A DNA stretch of 28,746 nt from an uncultured Oscillospiraceae bacterium (lineage in GTDB: Bacteria > Bacillota > Clostridia > Oscillospirales > Acutalibacteraceae). The position numbers and the translations under genes are program-made. Shown piece by piece: positions 7,924-16,069 of the stretch. The stretch spans positions 1 through 28,746 of the forward strand of contig CABQLY010000020.1 in the NCBI GenBank assembly GCA_902465155.1, written 5' to 3'. Every line of letters begins with the position of its first letter. Positions within the stretch are counted from its first letter, which is position 1. A model generated the notes under the pieces. It did not search any database. It was not told where the DNA came from and was given only the letters and a program-made list of their open reading frames with translations.

Positions 7924-8952
7924 TTAGTCGTTTTCTACCTGCAGTTCCTGAATGGCGCGGAACTGGTAATCAACATTCTGCAAATAATCGGGGTTTTGCA
8001 GCGCCATAGCCGCCCCCTTTACCGCTGTATGCAGCGGGTCGGCCGCCTTGTGAATTTTGGTTTCCAGCCGTTTTTCCAGCAAAAGGTCAAACCCGCCAAG
8101 CAGCGAGCCGCCGCCGGTTAAGTAAATGCCGTCCGACAAAATATCGGCAACCAAATCGGGCGGGGTTTTTTCAATAACCTTGCGAATACCGTCTACAATA
8201 GCGTTGCATTTTTCTAAAATAGCCTCCTGCACCTCGGCCGAGGAAATTTCAAACGAAACGGGCAGCCCGGTGCGAATATCCCGCCCGCGGGCTGTAATTA
8301 GCACCGGCAGCCGGTGCGTTACTGCGGTGCCAATGCGCATTTTAATTTGCTCGGCCATGTTTAGCCCAATTAAAACATTGTTCTGCCGCTTAACATATTT
8401 AACAATGCAATCGTCAAAATCGCCCGACGCTACCGGAATAGAGGAGCAGGCCGAAATACCGCCCATAGAAAGGGTGGCAACATCGGTAGTGCCGGCGCCA
8501 ATGTCAATAATCATGCCGCCGCGGGGCTTGTTAAAATCTAACCCCAGGCCAATGGCAACGGCCAACGGCGCCTCAATGGTAGAGGCGTCCCGCCCGCCGG
8601 AGGCCTCTACCGCGTCGGCCACCGAATGGTGCTGCATGGCAGTAACGCCGCTGGGCATAACAACCATAACCCGCGGGCGCACAATGCGCTTGCCAAAGGC
8701 GGTTGTCATGTACTCCCTCAGCATGGCCTCGGCAGCATCGTAATCGGCAATTACGCTGCGCTGCACCGGAAAAACGCAGGTTAAGCTATCCGGCGTGCGG
8801 CCCAAGGTTTGGTAGGCCTTTTCGCCAAAATATATTGGCTCGCGCGTGTCGGCCGTAACGGTAACCACGCTTGGCTGCTCCAGCACCACGCGGGAACCGG
8901 AGTAAAGCACGGTTTTTTTTGTGCCAATATCTATAGCTATGTTAGTTGCCAT
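7924..8952 (-). CDS. MreB/Mbl-family actin-like rod-shape protein
   Basis: Bacterial actin homologue that forms membrane-associated filaments and guides lateral cell-wall synthesis. 342 residues, the family length. The phosphate 1 loop DIGTKKT (8-14), the interdomain segment IIDIGAGTTDVATL and the adenosine loop YLTGGGSLLGGF are present. EAPLAVAIGLGLDF matches the MreB pattern. The usual mreC and mreD partners are not adjacent, so this may be an Mbl- or MreBH-type paralogue; which one cannot be decided here. GGGGATG precedes the start. It sits between comF and aroQ on the same strand. Confidence 0.92.
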   Translation of the reverse strand: MATNIAIDIGTKKTVLYSGSRVVLEQPSVVTVTADTREPIYFGEKAYQTLGRTPDSLTCVFPVQRSVIADYDAAEAMLREYMTTAFGKRIVRPRVMVVMPSGVTAMQHHSVADAVEASGGRDASTIEAPLAVAIGLGLDFNKPRGGMIIDIGAGTTDVATLSMGGISACSSIPVASGDFDDCIVKYVKRQNNVLIGLNMAEQIKMRIGTAVTHRLPVLITARGRDIRTGLPVSFEISSAEVQEAILEKCNAIVDGIRKVIEKTPPDLVADILSDGIYLTGGGSLLGGFDLLLEKRLETKIHKAADPLHTAVKGAAMALQNPDYLQNVDYQFRAIQELQVEND

Positions 8953-8977
8953 ATTACAACATCCCCTGAAAATAATT

Positions 8978-9712
8978 CTAAGCGTTTTTGGTTTCTTTTT
9001 CGTAATTTGTTACCAGCGCGGTAGTACAGTAAACCGCACCTATTCCGTTTAAAAGCAGCTGTCTGGTGCACTCGTTCAGCGTGGCGCCGGTGGTTTTAAT
9101 ATCATCTACCAGCAGTACCGTTTTGCCGGTTAGGTTTTTAAATCGCTTTACGCGATATTTGCCAACGGTATTTTCAAACCTCTCCTGCACCGTAGCCGAA
9201 AAATGCTGCTCTTTTGTTTTACGGTTTTGGCAAAGCAGCCTGCGGTACGGCAGCTGCAGCTCGGCCGCTACCAAACGGGCCAGCACCTCGGCTTGATTAT
9301 AACCCCGCTCGCGCAGCTTTGTTTTGCCCATTGGCACTGCAGTTACAAGGTCAAAATCTACCCTGCCAAAGCACTGCCGCACCCGGTTTGCCATTTGCAG
9401 TGCAAAATACGGGGCAGCGCCTAACGCCCCGCGGAATTTTAAGGCGTAAAGGGCGGTTTTGGCCTCGTCCTTATTTAAAAACGGCGCCGCAACGCCCCTA
9501 AAGTAGTAAAAATACAGCGCACATTCGCAATTTTGCGCCGGCAGCCCGCACTTTTGGCAGCAGCGTTTGGGGTACGGCACTATTTTTACGGCGCAACTTT
9601 TGCAAAACCCGCGGGTGGTGCAAAGCCGCCCGCAAACGGCGCACCGCTCGGGAAACAGGGTCGAGCGCAATACAAAACCGATGCGCGCCAGACGGCCCGA
9701 TGGCTTAAACAT
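8978..9712 (-). CDS. comF: ComF-family phosphoribosyltransferase-like protein
   Basis: Homologue of the competence protein ComFC/GntX, thought to act in the cytoplasm with the DNA-uptake helicase during transformation. A Cys-rich zinc-binding N-terminus (several CxxC pairs between about residues 24 and 64) precedes a phosphoribosyltransferase domain. The nucleotide-binding motif VLLVDDIKTTGATL lies near 200-213. About 244 residues. I use the ATG at 9712, which overlaps the recD2 stop as ATGTTTAA; a TTG at 9721 is the alternative. The helicase partner ComFA is not in the window. It may work with recD2 in processing incoming DNA (inference). Confidence 0.87.
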   Translation of the reverse strand: MFKPSGRLARIGFVLRSTLFPERCAVCGRLCTTRGFCKSCAVKIVPYPKRCCQKCGLPAQNCECALYFYYFRGVAAPFLNKDEAKTALYALKFRGALGAAPYFALQMANRVRQCFGRVDFDLVTAVPMGKTKLRERGYNQAEVLARLVAAELQLPYRRLLCQNRKTKEQHFSATVQERFENTVGKYRVKRFKNLTGKTVLLVDDIKTTGATLNECTRQLLLNGIGAVYCTTALVTNYEKETKNA

Positions 9713-11933
9713 TTTTTTCAAAGCTTTCTAACAGCCGCTGGGCAAGGGAGGTATAGCGCAGCGTCTTGCGGTTATTCTGCACCATTTTTTGCAGCAGCTC
9801 CCGGCTGCCAACGGCAATTAACAGCCTTTTGGCGCGGGTAACCGCCGTGTACAAAAGGTTACGGTAAAGCAGCTTTTGCGGTGCGTCCAGCACCGGTAAA
9901 ATAACGCACTCAAACTCGCTGCCCTGGCTTTTATGTATGGTCATAGCGTAGGCTAAATCCAACTCGCCCAAATTTTCGTTGTAATAGGTGGCAAGCCGGT
10001 CGTCAAACCGCACCTGCACCACGCCGCTTGGGGGGTCAATTTTTTCTAAAATGCCAATATCGCCGTTAAAAACGCCCGAGCCGCTCTCGCCGCTGTCGGC
10101 CGTCCACAAAATATCGTAATTGTTTTTTATTTGCATAACCTTATCGCCCTCGCGCAGCTCAAACCCCTTAAAAACAATTTTTTTCATTCCCTTTTTTAAA
10201 GGGTTTAGCCGCAGCTGCAGCAAATTGTTTAGGTTGCGGCTGCCCAGCTCCATCATGCGGGAGGGGCAAAGCACCTGAATGTCGGTAATAGGGTCAAAGC
10301 CGTAGGCCTTGGGCAGGCGTTCGGCGAAAAGCTCGCACACCAGTTGGCCGGCGTTAAACGAATCGGCCTGCCGCAGCATAAAAAAGTCGGAGGTTTTGCA
10401 ATCCAGCACCGGCGGCTCGCCGGCAATAATACGGTGTGCGTTAGAAATAATTAGGCTTTCCATAGCCTGACGAAAAACCTTGCTTAGCCGAATGGCCGGT
10501 ACGCAGCCCGCCTCTAAAACATCAGCCAACACATTACCGGCGCCAACGCTTGGCAGCTGGTCGGCGTCGCCGACCATAATTAGCCGGCAGCCCAGGCGCA
10601 GCGCCCGCAGCACCGCCTCAAACAGCAGCACATCTACCATCGACATTTCATCAATAATTAAAACATCGCAGCTTAAGGGGTTTTTCTCGTTCCGGGCAAA
10701 TTTTTGCCGGTCGTTTTCGTCCCACTCAACCTCTAACAGCCGGTGAATGGTTTTGGCCTCGCAGCCGGTCAGCTCGCTCATGCGCTTGGCGGCCCGCCCG
10801 GTTGGGGCGGCCAGAGCAATCTCCAGCCCCTTGCCGGCTAAAATTTTAATCATGGCGTTTAGGGTGGTTGTTTTGCCGGTGCCCGGCCCGCCGGTTAATA
10901 CCATAATGCCGTTTTCCAGCGACATTTTAATGGCCGAACGCTGGTTTTCCTCGTAATGAATCCCCTGCCGTTTTTCAATGTAATCAATTTCCTGCTCGGC
11001 CATGAATTCCGAGGGCGGCGCGTACTTAAGCAGCACCGAAAGCCGCGCGGCAATAAACTCCTCGGCCATGTAATACTTTGGCAAAAACAAAAAAATCTCG
11101 CCGTTTTTTTGGCCGGTGCGCAGCTGCAGCGCCTGCTGCATTTGCTTGCAAACCTCCTGCACCCGTTCGGGGCCGCAGCCCAGCAGCTCGGCCGTTACGG
11201 CAAAAACCTTTTGCTGCGGCAGGCAGGTGTGCCCGTTCATTAAATTGTGGCGCAGCACATATTCTACCGCCGCGGCAATGCGGCAGTCGCTTTCTTTATC
11301 AATGCCAAAGGCGGCGGCAACCTCCTCGGCCTTTTCAAAGGAAAAACCAATTTCCTCGCAGCAAAGGGTGTAGGGGTTGCGGCGAATGACCTCGGCGGCA
11401 TTTTCGCCCAGCGCCTTAAAAACCCGCACGGCAGCGTCCGGCGTAACCTTAAAGCGAGATAAAAACAGCATAATATCTTTAATGCCAAACTGCTTTTGGT
11501 ACTCCTCGCCAATATTCCGCGCCTTGGTTAAGGAGATGCCGCGAATTTTAGCCAGCTCCTCGGGGGTGTGCTCAATAACCTCTAACGCGCGTTCACCAAA
11601 GCGCTCTACAATGGCGCGGGCCGTTGCCGGCCCTACCCCGCGAACCGCCCCGGAGGAAAGGTAATTTAAAATGCCCGCCAGGGTAGACGGGGCAGATTTT
11701 TCAAAGCTTTCTACCTTAAATTGCGAGCCGTAGGTGGGGTGCTTATCAAACCGGCCGGTAACGGTTAAGGTGTCCCCAACCGATAAAAACGGCATCATTC
11801 CAACTACGGTAACGCTGCCGTCGGCCGTTTCAAGCACGGCCACGGTGTAACCGTTTGCGTCGTTTTTGTAAGTAATGTGCTCTACCGTACCGTTCAGGGC
11901 CTGAACGGCGCCGGTTTGCTGCTCTGCGGTCAC
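9705..11933 (-). CDS. recD2: RecD2-type SF1 DNA helicase
   Basis: A 5'-3' DNA helicase of the RecD2 class (no RecBC partner), implicated in DNA repair and replication-fork stability. Order: N-terminal OB-like region (about 15-85), helix-hairpin-helix region (about 90-150), then the helicase core with Walker A GGPGTGKT (348-355), Walker B IIDE (426-429), GDADQLPSVG, and the C-terminal motifs MTIHKSQGSEF and YTAVTRAK. About 742 residues, normal. Start: the GTG at 11933 has GGGGGGTGA (one mismatch to GGAGGTGA) just upstream. An ATG at 11948 in the same frame lacks a ribosome site. Its stop overlaps comF. Confidence 0.94.
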   Translation of the reverse strand: MTAEQQTGAVQALNGTVEHITYKNDANGYTVAVLETADGSVTVVGMMPFLSVGDTLTVTGRFDKHPTYGSQFKVESFEKSAPSTLAGILNYLSSGAVRGVGPATARAIVERFGERALEVIEHTPEELAKIRGISLTKARNIGEEYQKQFGIKDIMLFLSRFKVTPDAAVRVFKALGENAAEVIRRNPYTLCCEEIGFSFEKAEEVAAAFGIDKESDCRIAAAVEYVLRHNLMNGHTCLPQQKVFAVTAELLGCGPERVQEVCKQMQQALQLRTGQKNGEIFLFLPKYYMAEEFIAARLSVLLKYAPPSEFMAEQEIDYIEKRQGIHYEENQRSAIKMSLENGIMVLTGGPGTGKTTTLNAMIKILAGKGLEIALAAPTGRAAKRMSELTGCEAKTIHRLLEVEWDENDRQKFARNEKNPLSCDVLIIDEMSMVDVLLFEAVLRALRLGCRLIMVGDADQLPSVGAGNVLADVLEAGCVPAIRLSKVFRQAMESLIISNAHRIIAGEPPVLDCKTSDFFMLRQADSFNAGQLVCELFAERLPKAYGFDPITDIQVLCPSRMMELGSRNLNNLLQLRLNPLKKGMKKIVFKGFELREGDKVMQIKNNYDILWTADSGESGSGVFNGDIGILEKIDPPSGVVQVRFDDRLATYYNENLGELDLAYAMTIHKSQGSEFECVILPVLDAPQKLLYRNLLYTAVTRAKRLLIAVGSRELLQKMVQNNRKTLRYTSLAQRLLESFEKNV

Positions 11934-11961
11934 ACCGTCACCCCCCATTTAAAATTCTGTT

Positions 11962-12315
11962 TTATTGTTTATTTTGTTTTACGCCGTACTCGGCAAAAAG
12001 GCGGTTGGCGACGTCGGCGCCAAATACAATGCGGCCGCTGCAATCGGCCGCCTGCTGCACCTGCTGCCGTTCGGCGCTTGTTAACCCGCAATCCAGCGCC
12101 AAAATGCCGCCTACGGCACCGCCGCCCTCAAAATCTGCAAACTCCTGCGCGCTGCGCAGCTGCTGCAGGCAAATGCCGCTTTTTAAAAACACAACCAGCA
12201 CCCGGGGCGGGTCCCCCTTTGGCCGCAGCAAGTAAAGCCAAAGCAAACGCAGCAGCTCGGTTAAGCCAAACACAAAAACAACAACCGCCAAACCAATTAC
12301 GGTGGCTTCCCACAT
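11962..12315 (-). CDS. Small single-pass membrane protein, unknown function
   Basis: About 117 residues, not recognised. One N-terminal transmembrane helix (about 3-29, rich in Val/Leu/Phe) is followed by RPKGDPPRVLVVFLKSG and a soluble domain of alternating strands and helices (VGGILALDCGLTSAER, GRIVFGADVANRLF). The spacing of Cys and acidic residues shows no known motif. I chose the ATG at 12315 because GAGGTG lies 6 bases before it; ATG at 12321 is also possible. It lies 13 to 28 bases before the recD2 start, and likely shares its transcript. Confidence 0.68.
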   Translation of the reverse strand: MWEATVIGLAVVVFVFGLTELLRLLWLYLLRPKGDPPRVLVVFLKSGICLQQLRSAQEFADFEGGGAVGGILALDCGLTSAERQQVQQAADCSGRIVFGADVANRLFAEYGVKQNKQ

Positions 12316-12690
12316 GGTCATCACCTCAATGCAGTATATGAGGCGGCGGGGGTTTTTGCAGCTTGTCACGCCAATGCGGCCAGATTAGGCCGGCGGGTTT
12401 GGCTGCATGCGCTGCGGTTAGCCCGGCCCAAGGGGCGGCGCCTGCCCGGCCCGGCAAGAGCTTGCCAAAGCCGAATTTTTTTGCAGGGTCAGAATATTCT
12501 GCGAGGTCGAATTTTTTGCTAAAGCCGGAATTTTTGCTAAAGCCGGAATTTTTGCTAAAGCTGACTTTTTTGCCAAAGCGGTTAAGCCGGCCGAAATTTT
12601 TTGTTTTTACCTGCCTTAAAAGGCGGCAAGGCGGCACCTTTGGGCTTACTTTTTTGCAAAAGCAGCGGCAGCCGGCTAAAAATTGCGGCT
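12316..12690. other. Gene-free spacer downstream of cdaR
   Basis: 375 bases without a supported gene. It contains the 18-bp tandem repeat listed separately and several words shared with other spacers in the window (ttttgccaaagc, ttaaaaggcggc). Open frames on both strands across the repeat encode only low-complexity peptides. No hairpin with a clear T run was found for cdaR. Confidence 0.6.
12513..12584. repeat. 18-bp tandem repeat, about 4 copies
   Basis: Two perfect adjacent copies of tttttgctaaagccggaa (12513-12530, 12531-12548) are followed by two diverged copies (12549-12566 and 12567-12584, the latter tttttgccaaagcggtta). Weaker copies extend to the left, near 12475-12512. Confidence 0.85.
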
Positions 12691-13986
12691 TTAGCTAATG
12701 GTTACGGTTGCGTTGTAGGTGCCAACCTGCCAAACGGCGTTGCTTTTACTGCATTTAATGCGGGCCGAAACGGTGTGCTCGCCGTTTGTTTTGCCCGAAA
12801 TTTCAATTTCGGCGTAAAAGTCGTTGCTGGTTAGCTTGTTCAGCACCGAGCGCGGGCCGCAGATTTTAACATTGCGAATACTGCGGGAAAGCTTTGCCGT
12901 TTGGTTTGAGCCGGAGCTGGCGTAATGAATATCCTTAACTGTTACGGTTTTGGTCATGTAATCCTCCAGCCCCTGCACGGTTACGGTTACCGACTCAATA
13001 TTATCTACGCTCTTTACGCCGTCCGGCAATACCGGGCTGGCGGTAAAGGAGGTAGAGGTGTTGCTGATTTTATCAAAATCAATTTCGCTAAGCTTAATTT
13101 GGGTAATGCTGTCTACCGTTTCGGGCGGGCCAATTACATCAATTTGCTGCTCGCTTAAAGAATACTGCACCGCCGAGCTGGAAAATACGCCCGGGGCGTT
13201 TGTAAAGGCGGCCACCAGCGGCACCGTCTTCATTTTAGAAATTGGAACCGAAATTTTAAGGTGCGGCGCACCGGCACCGTCGGCCGTTGTAATGGTGTAA
13301 ACCGAGGTATCCAGCTCCTCACCCGCGGCGTTGTAAACCTTTAGGGTCGCGTCGAACGAGGCGGTGGCGTTCAGCACAGAGTTCACCTCGGCCGTTGCAA
13401 CAACGCGGTCAATTTTTTCAATTTCCTTACGCGGGCCCTTAAAGCTAAGGGTTGCGTTATTACTGTCGCTTACTACCGGGTTTTCGGCCACCAGCCCCTC
13501 TACGGCCGAGGCGCCTACGGCTACCGGCGTTACGGTAAATTGCTTGGTATCAATGTAATCAAAGGTAACGGTAATAGCGGCCGGGGAGATTGAAGCAATT
13601 TCAAACTCGCCGTTTAGGCTGCCGGCCTGCTTGTTGGCGCGCAGCTCTAACTCGTAGGTGCCGGCGTTTGTAACATTAGAGAGGGAGGCCGTAACCGCAA
13701 TATCCTTTTCCCCCAGCGCGCTGATAACATAGGCCGGGCCCTTTACCGTTACCGCCGCTTTTAAATTAGAAATATCGCCAATTACATCTAACCCCAACTC
13801 GCTGGCAACCGAATTTTCGGTTGGAACCGAAATGCTTAGCCCGGAAATAGAGTTTTCGGCCGTAGGCGATTCGGTAGCGGTAATCACCATCCAAAAAATT
13901 ACCGCCGCAATAAGGGAGAATAAAATTGCAAACTTTTTGTTGTAAAACAGCTTGCCGGCGCTGCCGGTTTCTTTACTTTTTGCCAT
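12691..13986 (-). CDS. cdaR: YbbR-domain protein CdaR, regulator of the diadenylate cyclase
   Basis: Membrane-anchored extracytoplasmic protein that in Firmicutes binds and modulates the cyclase CdaA. 431 residues: short cytoplasmic N-terminus with Lys (MAKSKETG), one transmembrane helix (about 17-36, FAILFSLIAAVIFWMVITAT), then a series of YbbR-type beta domains of about 80-95 residues each. Repeated signatures such as VTVKGP, LSFKGPRKEI, IDVIGPPETV and VKICGPRSVL mark about four domains. It overlaps the end of cdaA by 14 bases, so translation is coupled. glmM, which often follows cdaR, is not in this window. Confidence 0.92.
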   Translation of the reverse strand: MAKSKETGSAGKLFYNKKFAILFSLIAAVIFWMVITATESPTAENSISGLSISVPTENSVASELGLDVIGDISNLKAAVTVKGPAYVISALGEKDIAVTASLSNVTNAGTYELELRANKQAGSLNGEFEIASISPAAITVTFDYIDTKQFTVTPVAVGASAVEGLVAENPVVSDSNNATLSFKGPRKEIEKIDRVVATAEVNSVLNATASFDATLKVYNAAGEELDTSVYTITTADGAGAPHLKISVPISKMKTVPLVAAFTNAPGVFSSSAVQYSLSEQQIDVIGPPETVDSITQIKLSEIDFDKISNTSTSFTASPVLPDGVKSVDNIESVTVTVQGLEDYMTKTVTVKDIHYASSGSNQTAKLSRSIRNVKICGPRSVLNKLTSNDFYAEIEISGKTNGEHTVSARIKCSKSNAVWQVGTYNATVTIS

Positions 13987-14887
13987 TCGGCTCGCCCCCT
14001 TTTTTGGTTTTTGGGCCGTTTTGCTTTGCTTTTTTCAGCTTTGCGCGCCACTTGGCCAGCAGGCTCTCGTTTTTGTTGCTTTGCTGGGTTAGCAGCGCGG
14101 TTAGCTCGGTGTGCAGGGTAATCGCGTCAAAATCGCGCTTTAGCTCCCCGTTGCAGGCAACCGAAACGGTTCCCGTCTCCTCCGAAACCACTACCACAAC
14201 CGCGTCTGAATTTTCGCTCATGCCAATGGCGGCACGGTGGCGCGTACCTAAAGACTTATTCAGCTCGTTATTCGGGGTTAGGGGCAAAATGCAGCCCGCG
14301 GCGTAAACTCGCCCGTCCCGCAGAACCATGCCGCCGTCGTGCAGCGGCGATTTGGGGTAAAAAATATTGCAAATTAGCTGGGAGGTTGTTTTGGCGTCTA
14401 CCACTGTGCCGGTGGCAATAATCTCGCCCAGCTGGGTTTTACGCTCAAACACCATTAGGGCGCCGCATTTTTGCTCCTGCATTTGCATGGCCGCCGTGCA
14501 GGCCGATTGGATCATCCGTTCGGTTTCGTCACTCCCCGAGGCGGCACGCCCCGTGAAACCCAGCTGGCTGTTGCCAACCCGCTCCAGCACGCGGCGCAAC
14601 TCCGGCTGAAAAATTACTACGGCAATAATTAAAATAGAATCCATTACCTTGGTAATTAACCAGTTTACGCTAACCATGCCTAAAAGCCGCGCGGCTACCG
14701 CCAAAACCAAAAGCAGCACCAACCCCCTTACCAGCTGGCCGCCCCGGCTTTCCCTAAAAAATACAATGCATTTGTAAATAAGGTAAGTAATTACTAAAAT
14801 ATCTAACACATCTATAAACCGAATGTTAGAAATAATGTACCACAGCAGCGAAAAAAAGGAGGCAATAGAATTTAAAACTGCTTGCAT
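13973..14887 (-). CDS. cdaA: Diadenylate cyclase CdaA
   Basis: Membrane enzyme that condenses two ATP into cyclic di-AMP, the essential messenger for potassium and osmotic balance. 304 residues: three N-terminal transmembrane helices (about 28-45, 54-71, 76-94), then the DAC domain. The catalytic motifs are LHDGG (D184) and GTRHR (214-218); IVSEETG-type VVSEETGTVS is also present. The aspartate motif reads DGG where many relatives have DGA. The C-terminal tail is Lys-rich. I chose the ATG at 14887 because AGGGGAG precedes it; the longer frame to 14941 has no such site. A promoter lies upstream. Confidence 0.95.
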   Translation of the reverse strand: MQAVLNSIASFFSLLWYIISNIRFIDVLDILVITYLIYKCIVFFRESRGGQLVRGLVLLLVLAVAARLLGMVSVNWLITKVMDSILIIAVVIFQPELRRVLERVGNSQLGFTGRAASGSDETERMIQSACTAAMQMQEQKCGALMVFERKTQLGEIIATGTVVDAKTTSQLICNIFYPKSPLHDGGMVLRDGRVYAAGCILPLTPNNELNKSLGTRHRAAIGMSENSDAVVVVVSEETGTVSVACNGELKRDFDAITLHTELTALLTQQSNKNESLLAKWRAKLKKAKQNGPKTKKGGEPNGKK

Positions 14888-14962
14888 ATTTTTCTCCCCT
14901 ATTCTAAAAGGCTGGCAGGCCCAAAGCCGTAAACAGCCCAAAGTTTAAAATATATCATTATA

Positions 14963-14991
14963 ATTTTACCATTAACCCGCGGCATATTCAA
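14963..14991 (-). promoter_or_regulatory. Promoter of cdaA-cdaR
   Basis: On the minus strand TTGAAT (14986-14991), a 17-base spacer and TAAAAT (14963-14968) preceded by TGG. Located about 75 bases upstream of the cdaA start. A TATAAT nearby is an alternative -10. Confidence 0.65.
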
Positions 14992-15087
14992 TAGTAAAAA
15001 CGCCGATTTTACAGAATATTTTCATCTGCGCCAAGCGCCTGCAAAACGGCAGCCGGCAACCCGCGCTCCCGCCCTTTTGGCCGGGCG

Positions 15088-15897
15088 TTACAGCTTTTTT
15101 CTTACATAATCGGCCGAGGGGGCGTGCCCAAAATACTTTTTGTAGGCCTTGTAAAAGGTAGGATAATCGGAAAAGCCGCAATACTCGCAGGTTTTAAGGG
15201 GCGGTGTGCCCTGGTACAAAAGCTCGTTGGCGTAAATTAGGCGTTTGGTGGTAATGTAGCTCCAAACCGTAGTGTTGGTAGCCTTTTTAATAATGCGGTT
15301 CAGCTGGTTTTTGCTTAAAAAAAAGCGGTTGCAAATATCATCCAAACTAAGGTTGGCGGTTAAATTGTTATTCATGTATTCAATAATAGGAAAAGCAATG
15401 TCATTTTGCCAAAAAACGGTTTCGGCCGGCGGCAGCTGCTTTACCTTTTCAAAACATTCGTTAATATCCAACAGCAGCGGCAGCAAATAACAAAGCTTTT
15501 CCTCGTCGGTTTCGGCGGCGTTGCATTTTTCCGCCAAATAGGTCCATTTATTGTTGGGAAACAGCGCAGCCGAATAGTGGTTAAATTTTCCCACCGGGCG
15601 CTCGTTAAACGCGGCCAGCAGCTTGGGCTTACATTCAAACCGGTTTAGCACCGAGGGGTAAAATTCAATAACAATGCGCTCGTAGGTGGCGGCCGAATCT
15701 AAATAAACATAGTGCGATTCGGCCGAGCTTACCAAAGCCAGATCCCCTTTTTTTAAGTGGTAAATGTTCCCCTCAATGTTAAATTTAATGTTCCCCTTTA
15801 AAAACAGCAAAATTTCGTACCGGGGGTGCGCCTGCAGCAAATAATCCCCCTGAACCGGCGTTTGAGAGTAGGAATGTGAAGTATCAAAAAGAGACAT
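15088..15897 (-). CDS. AraC-family transcriptional regulator
   Basis: 269 residues. An N-terminal cupin-like sensor domain (about 1-85, with HPRYEILLFLKGNI and YHLKKGDLALVSS) is typical of sugar-responsive AraC regulators. The C-terminal double helix-turn-helix domain (about 170-269) includes LSLDDICNRFFLSKNQLNRIIKK and the closing signature FSDYPTFYKAYKKYFGHAPSADY. GGGGG lies upstream of the ATG. It is divergent from the secreted-protein operon across 172 bases, so it is the obvious candidate regulator of that operon. Activation by a released sugar is inferred. Confidence 0.93.
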   Translation of the reverse strand: MSLFDTSHSYSQTPVQGDYLLQAHPRYEILLFLKGNIKFNIEGNIYHLKKGDLALVSSAESHYVYLDSAATYERIVIEFYPSVLNRFECKPKLLAAFNERPVGKFNHYSAALFPNNKWTYLAEKCNAAETDEEKLCYLLPLLLDINECFEKVKQLPPAETVFWQNDIAFPIIEYMNNNLTANLSLDDICNRFFLSKNQLNRIIKKATNTTVWSYITTKRLIYANELLYQGTPPLKTCEYCGFSDYPTFYKAYKKYFGHAPSADYVRKKL

Positions 15898-15927
15898 TTA
15901 AAAACCCCCTAAAAGCCCTTTTCTTTA

Positions 15928-15956
15928 ACGATAACACATTTTCGTGATATTTGCAA
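15928..15956 (-). promoter_or_regulatory. Promoter of the AraC-family gene
   Basis: On the minus strand TTGCAA (15951-15956), 17-base spacer, TATCGT (15928-15933). About 31 bases upstream of the ATG at 15897. Confidence 0.55.
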
Positions 15957-15979
15957 TACTTTTTTGATTTTATTTGTAA

Positions 15980-16008
15980 TTGCTGTAAAATAGTTTTTGC
16001 TTTATACT
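15980..16008 (+). promoter_or_regulatory. Promoter of the secreted-protein operon
   Basis: TTGCTG (15980-15985), 17-base spacer, TATACT (16003-16008), about 62 bases before the ATG at 16070. The weak -35 and the divergent AraC gene fit an activator-dependent promoter. Confidence 0.6.
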
Positions 16009-16069
16009 TAATACGCTATAAGTAAGCTAAAAAGTAAACCAAAATTTATTAAAAAAAGGGGAAAGTATT

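Noticed and set aside
9533..9841. Plus-strand open frame across comF/recD2
   Set aside because: Antisense shadow of two well-supported genes, composition Ala/Arg-rich, no ribosome site.
12475..12600. CRISPR array
   Set aside because: Units are adjacent 18-bp copies without spacers and there are no cas genes.
12326..12637. Minus-strand open frame with six-residue repeats (FSKNSG)
   Set aside because: The repeats simply reflect the 18-bp DNA tandem repeat; no ribosome site, overlaps the start of the small membrane protein gene, low-complexity product.
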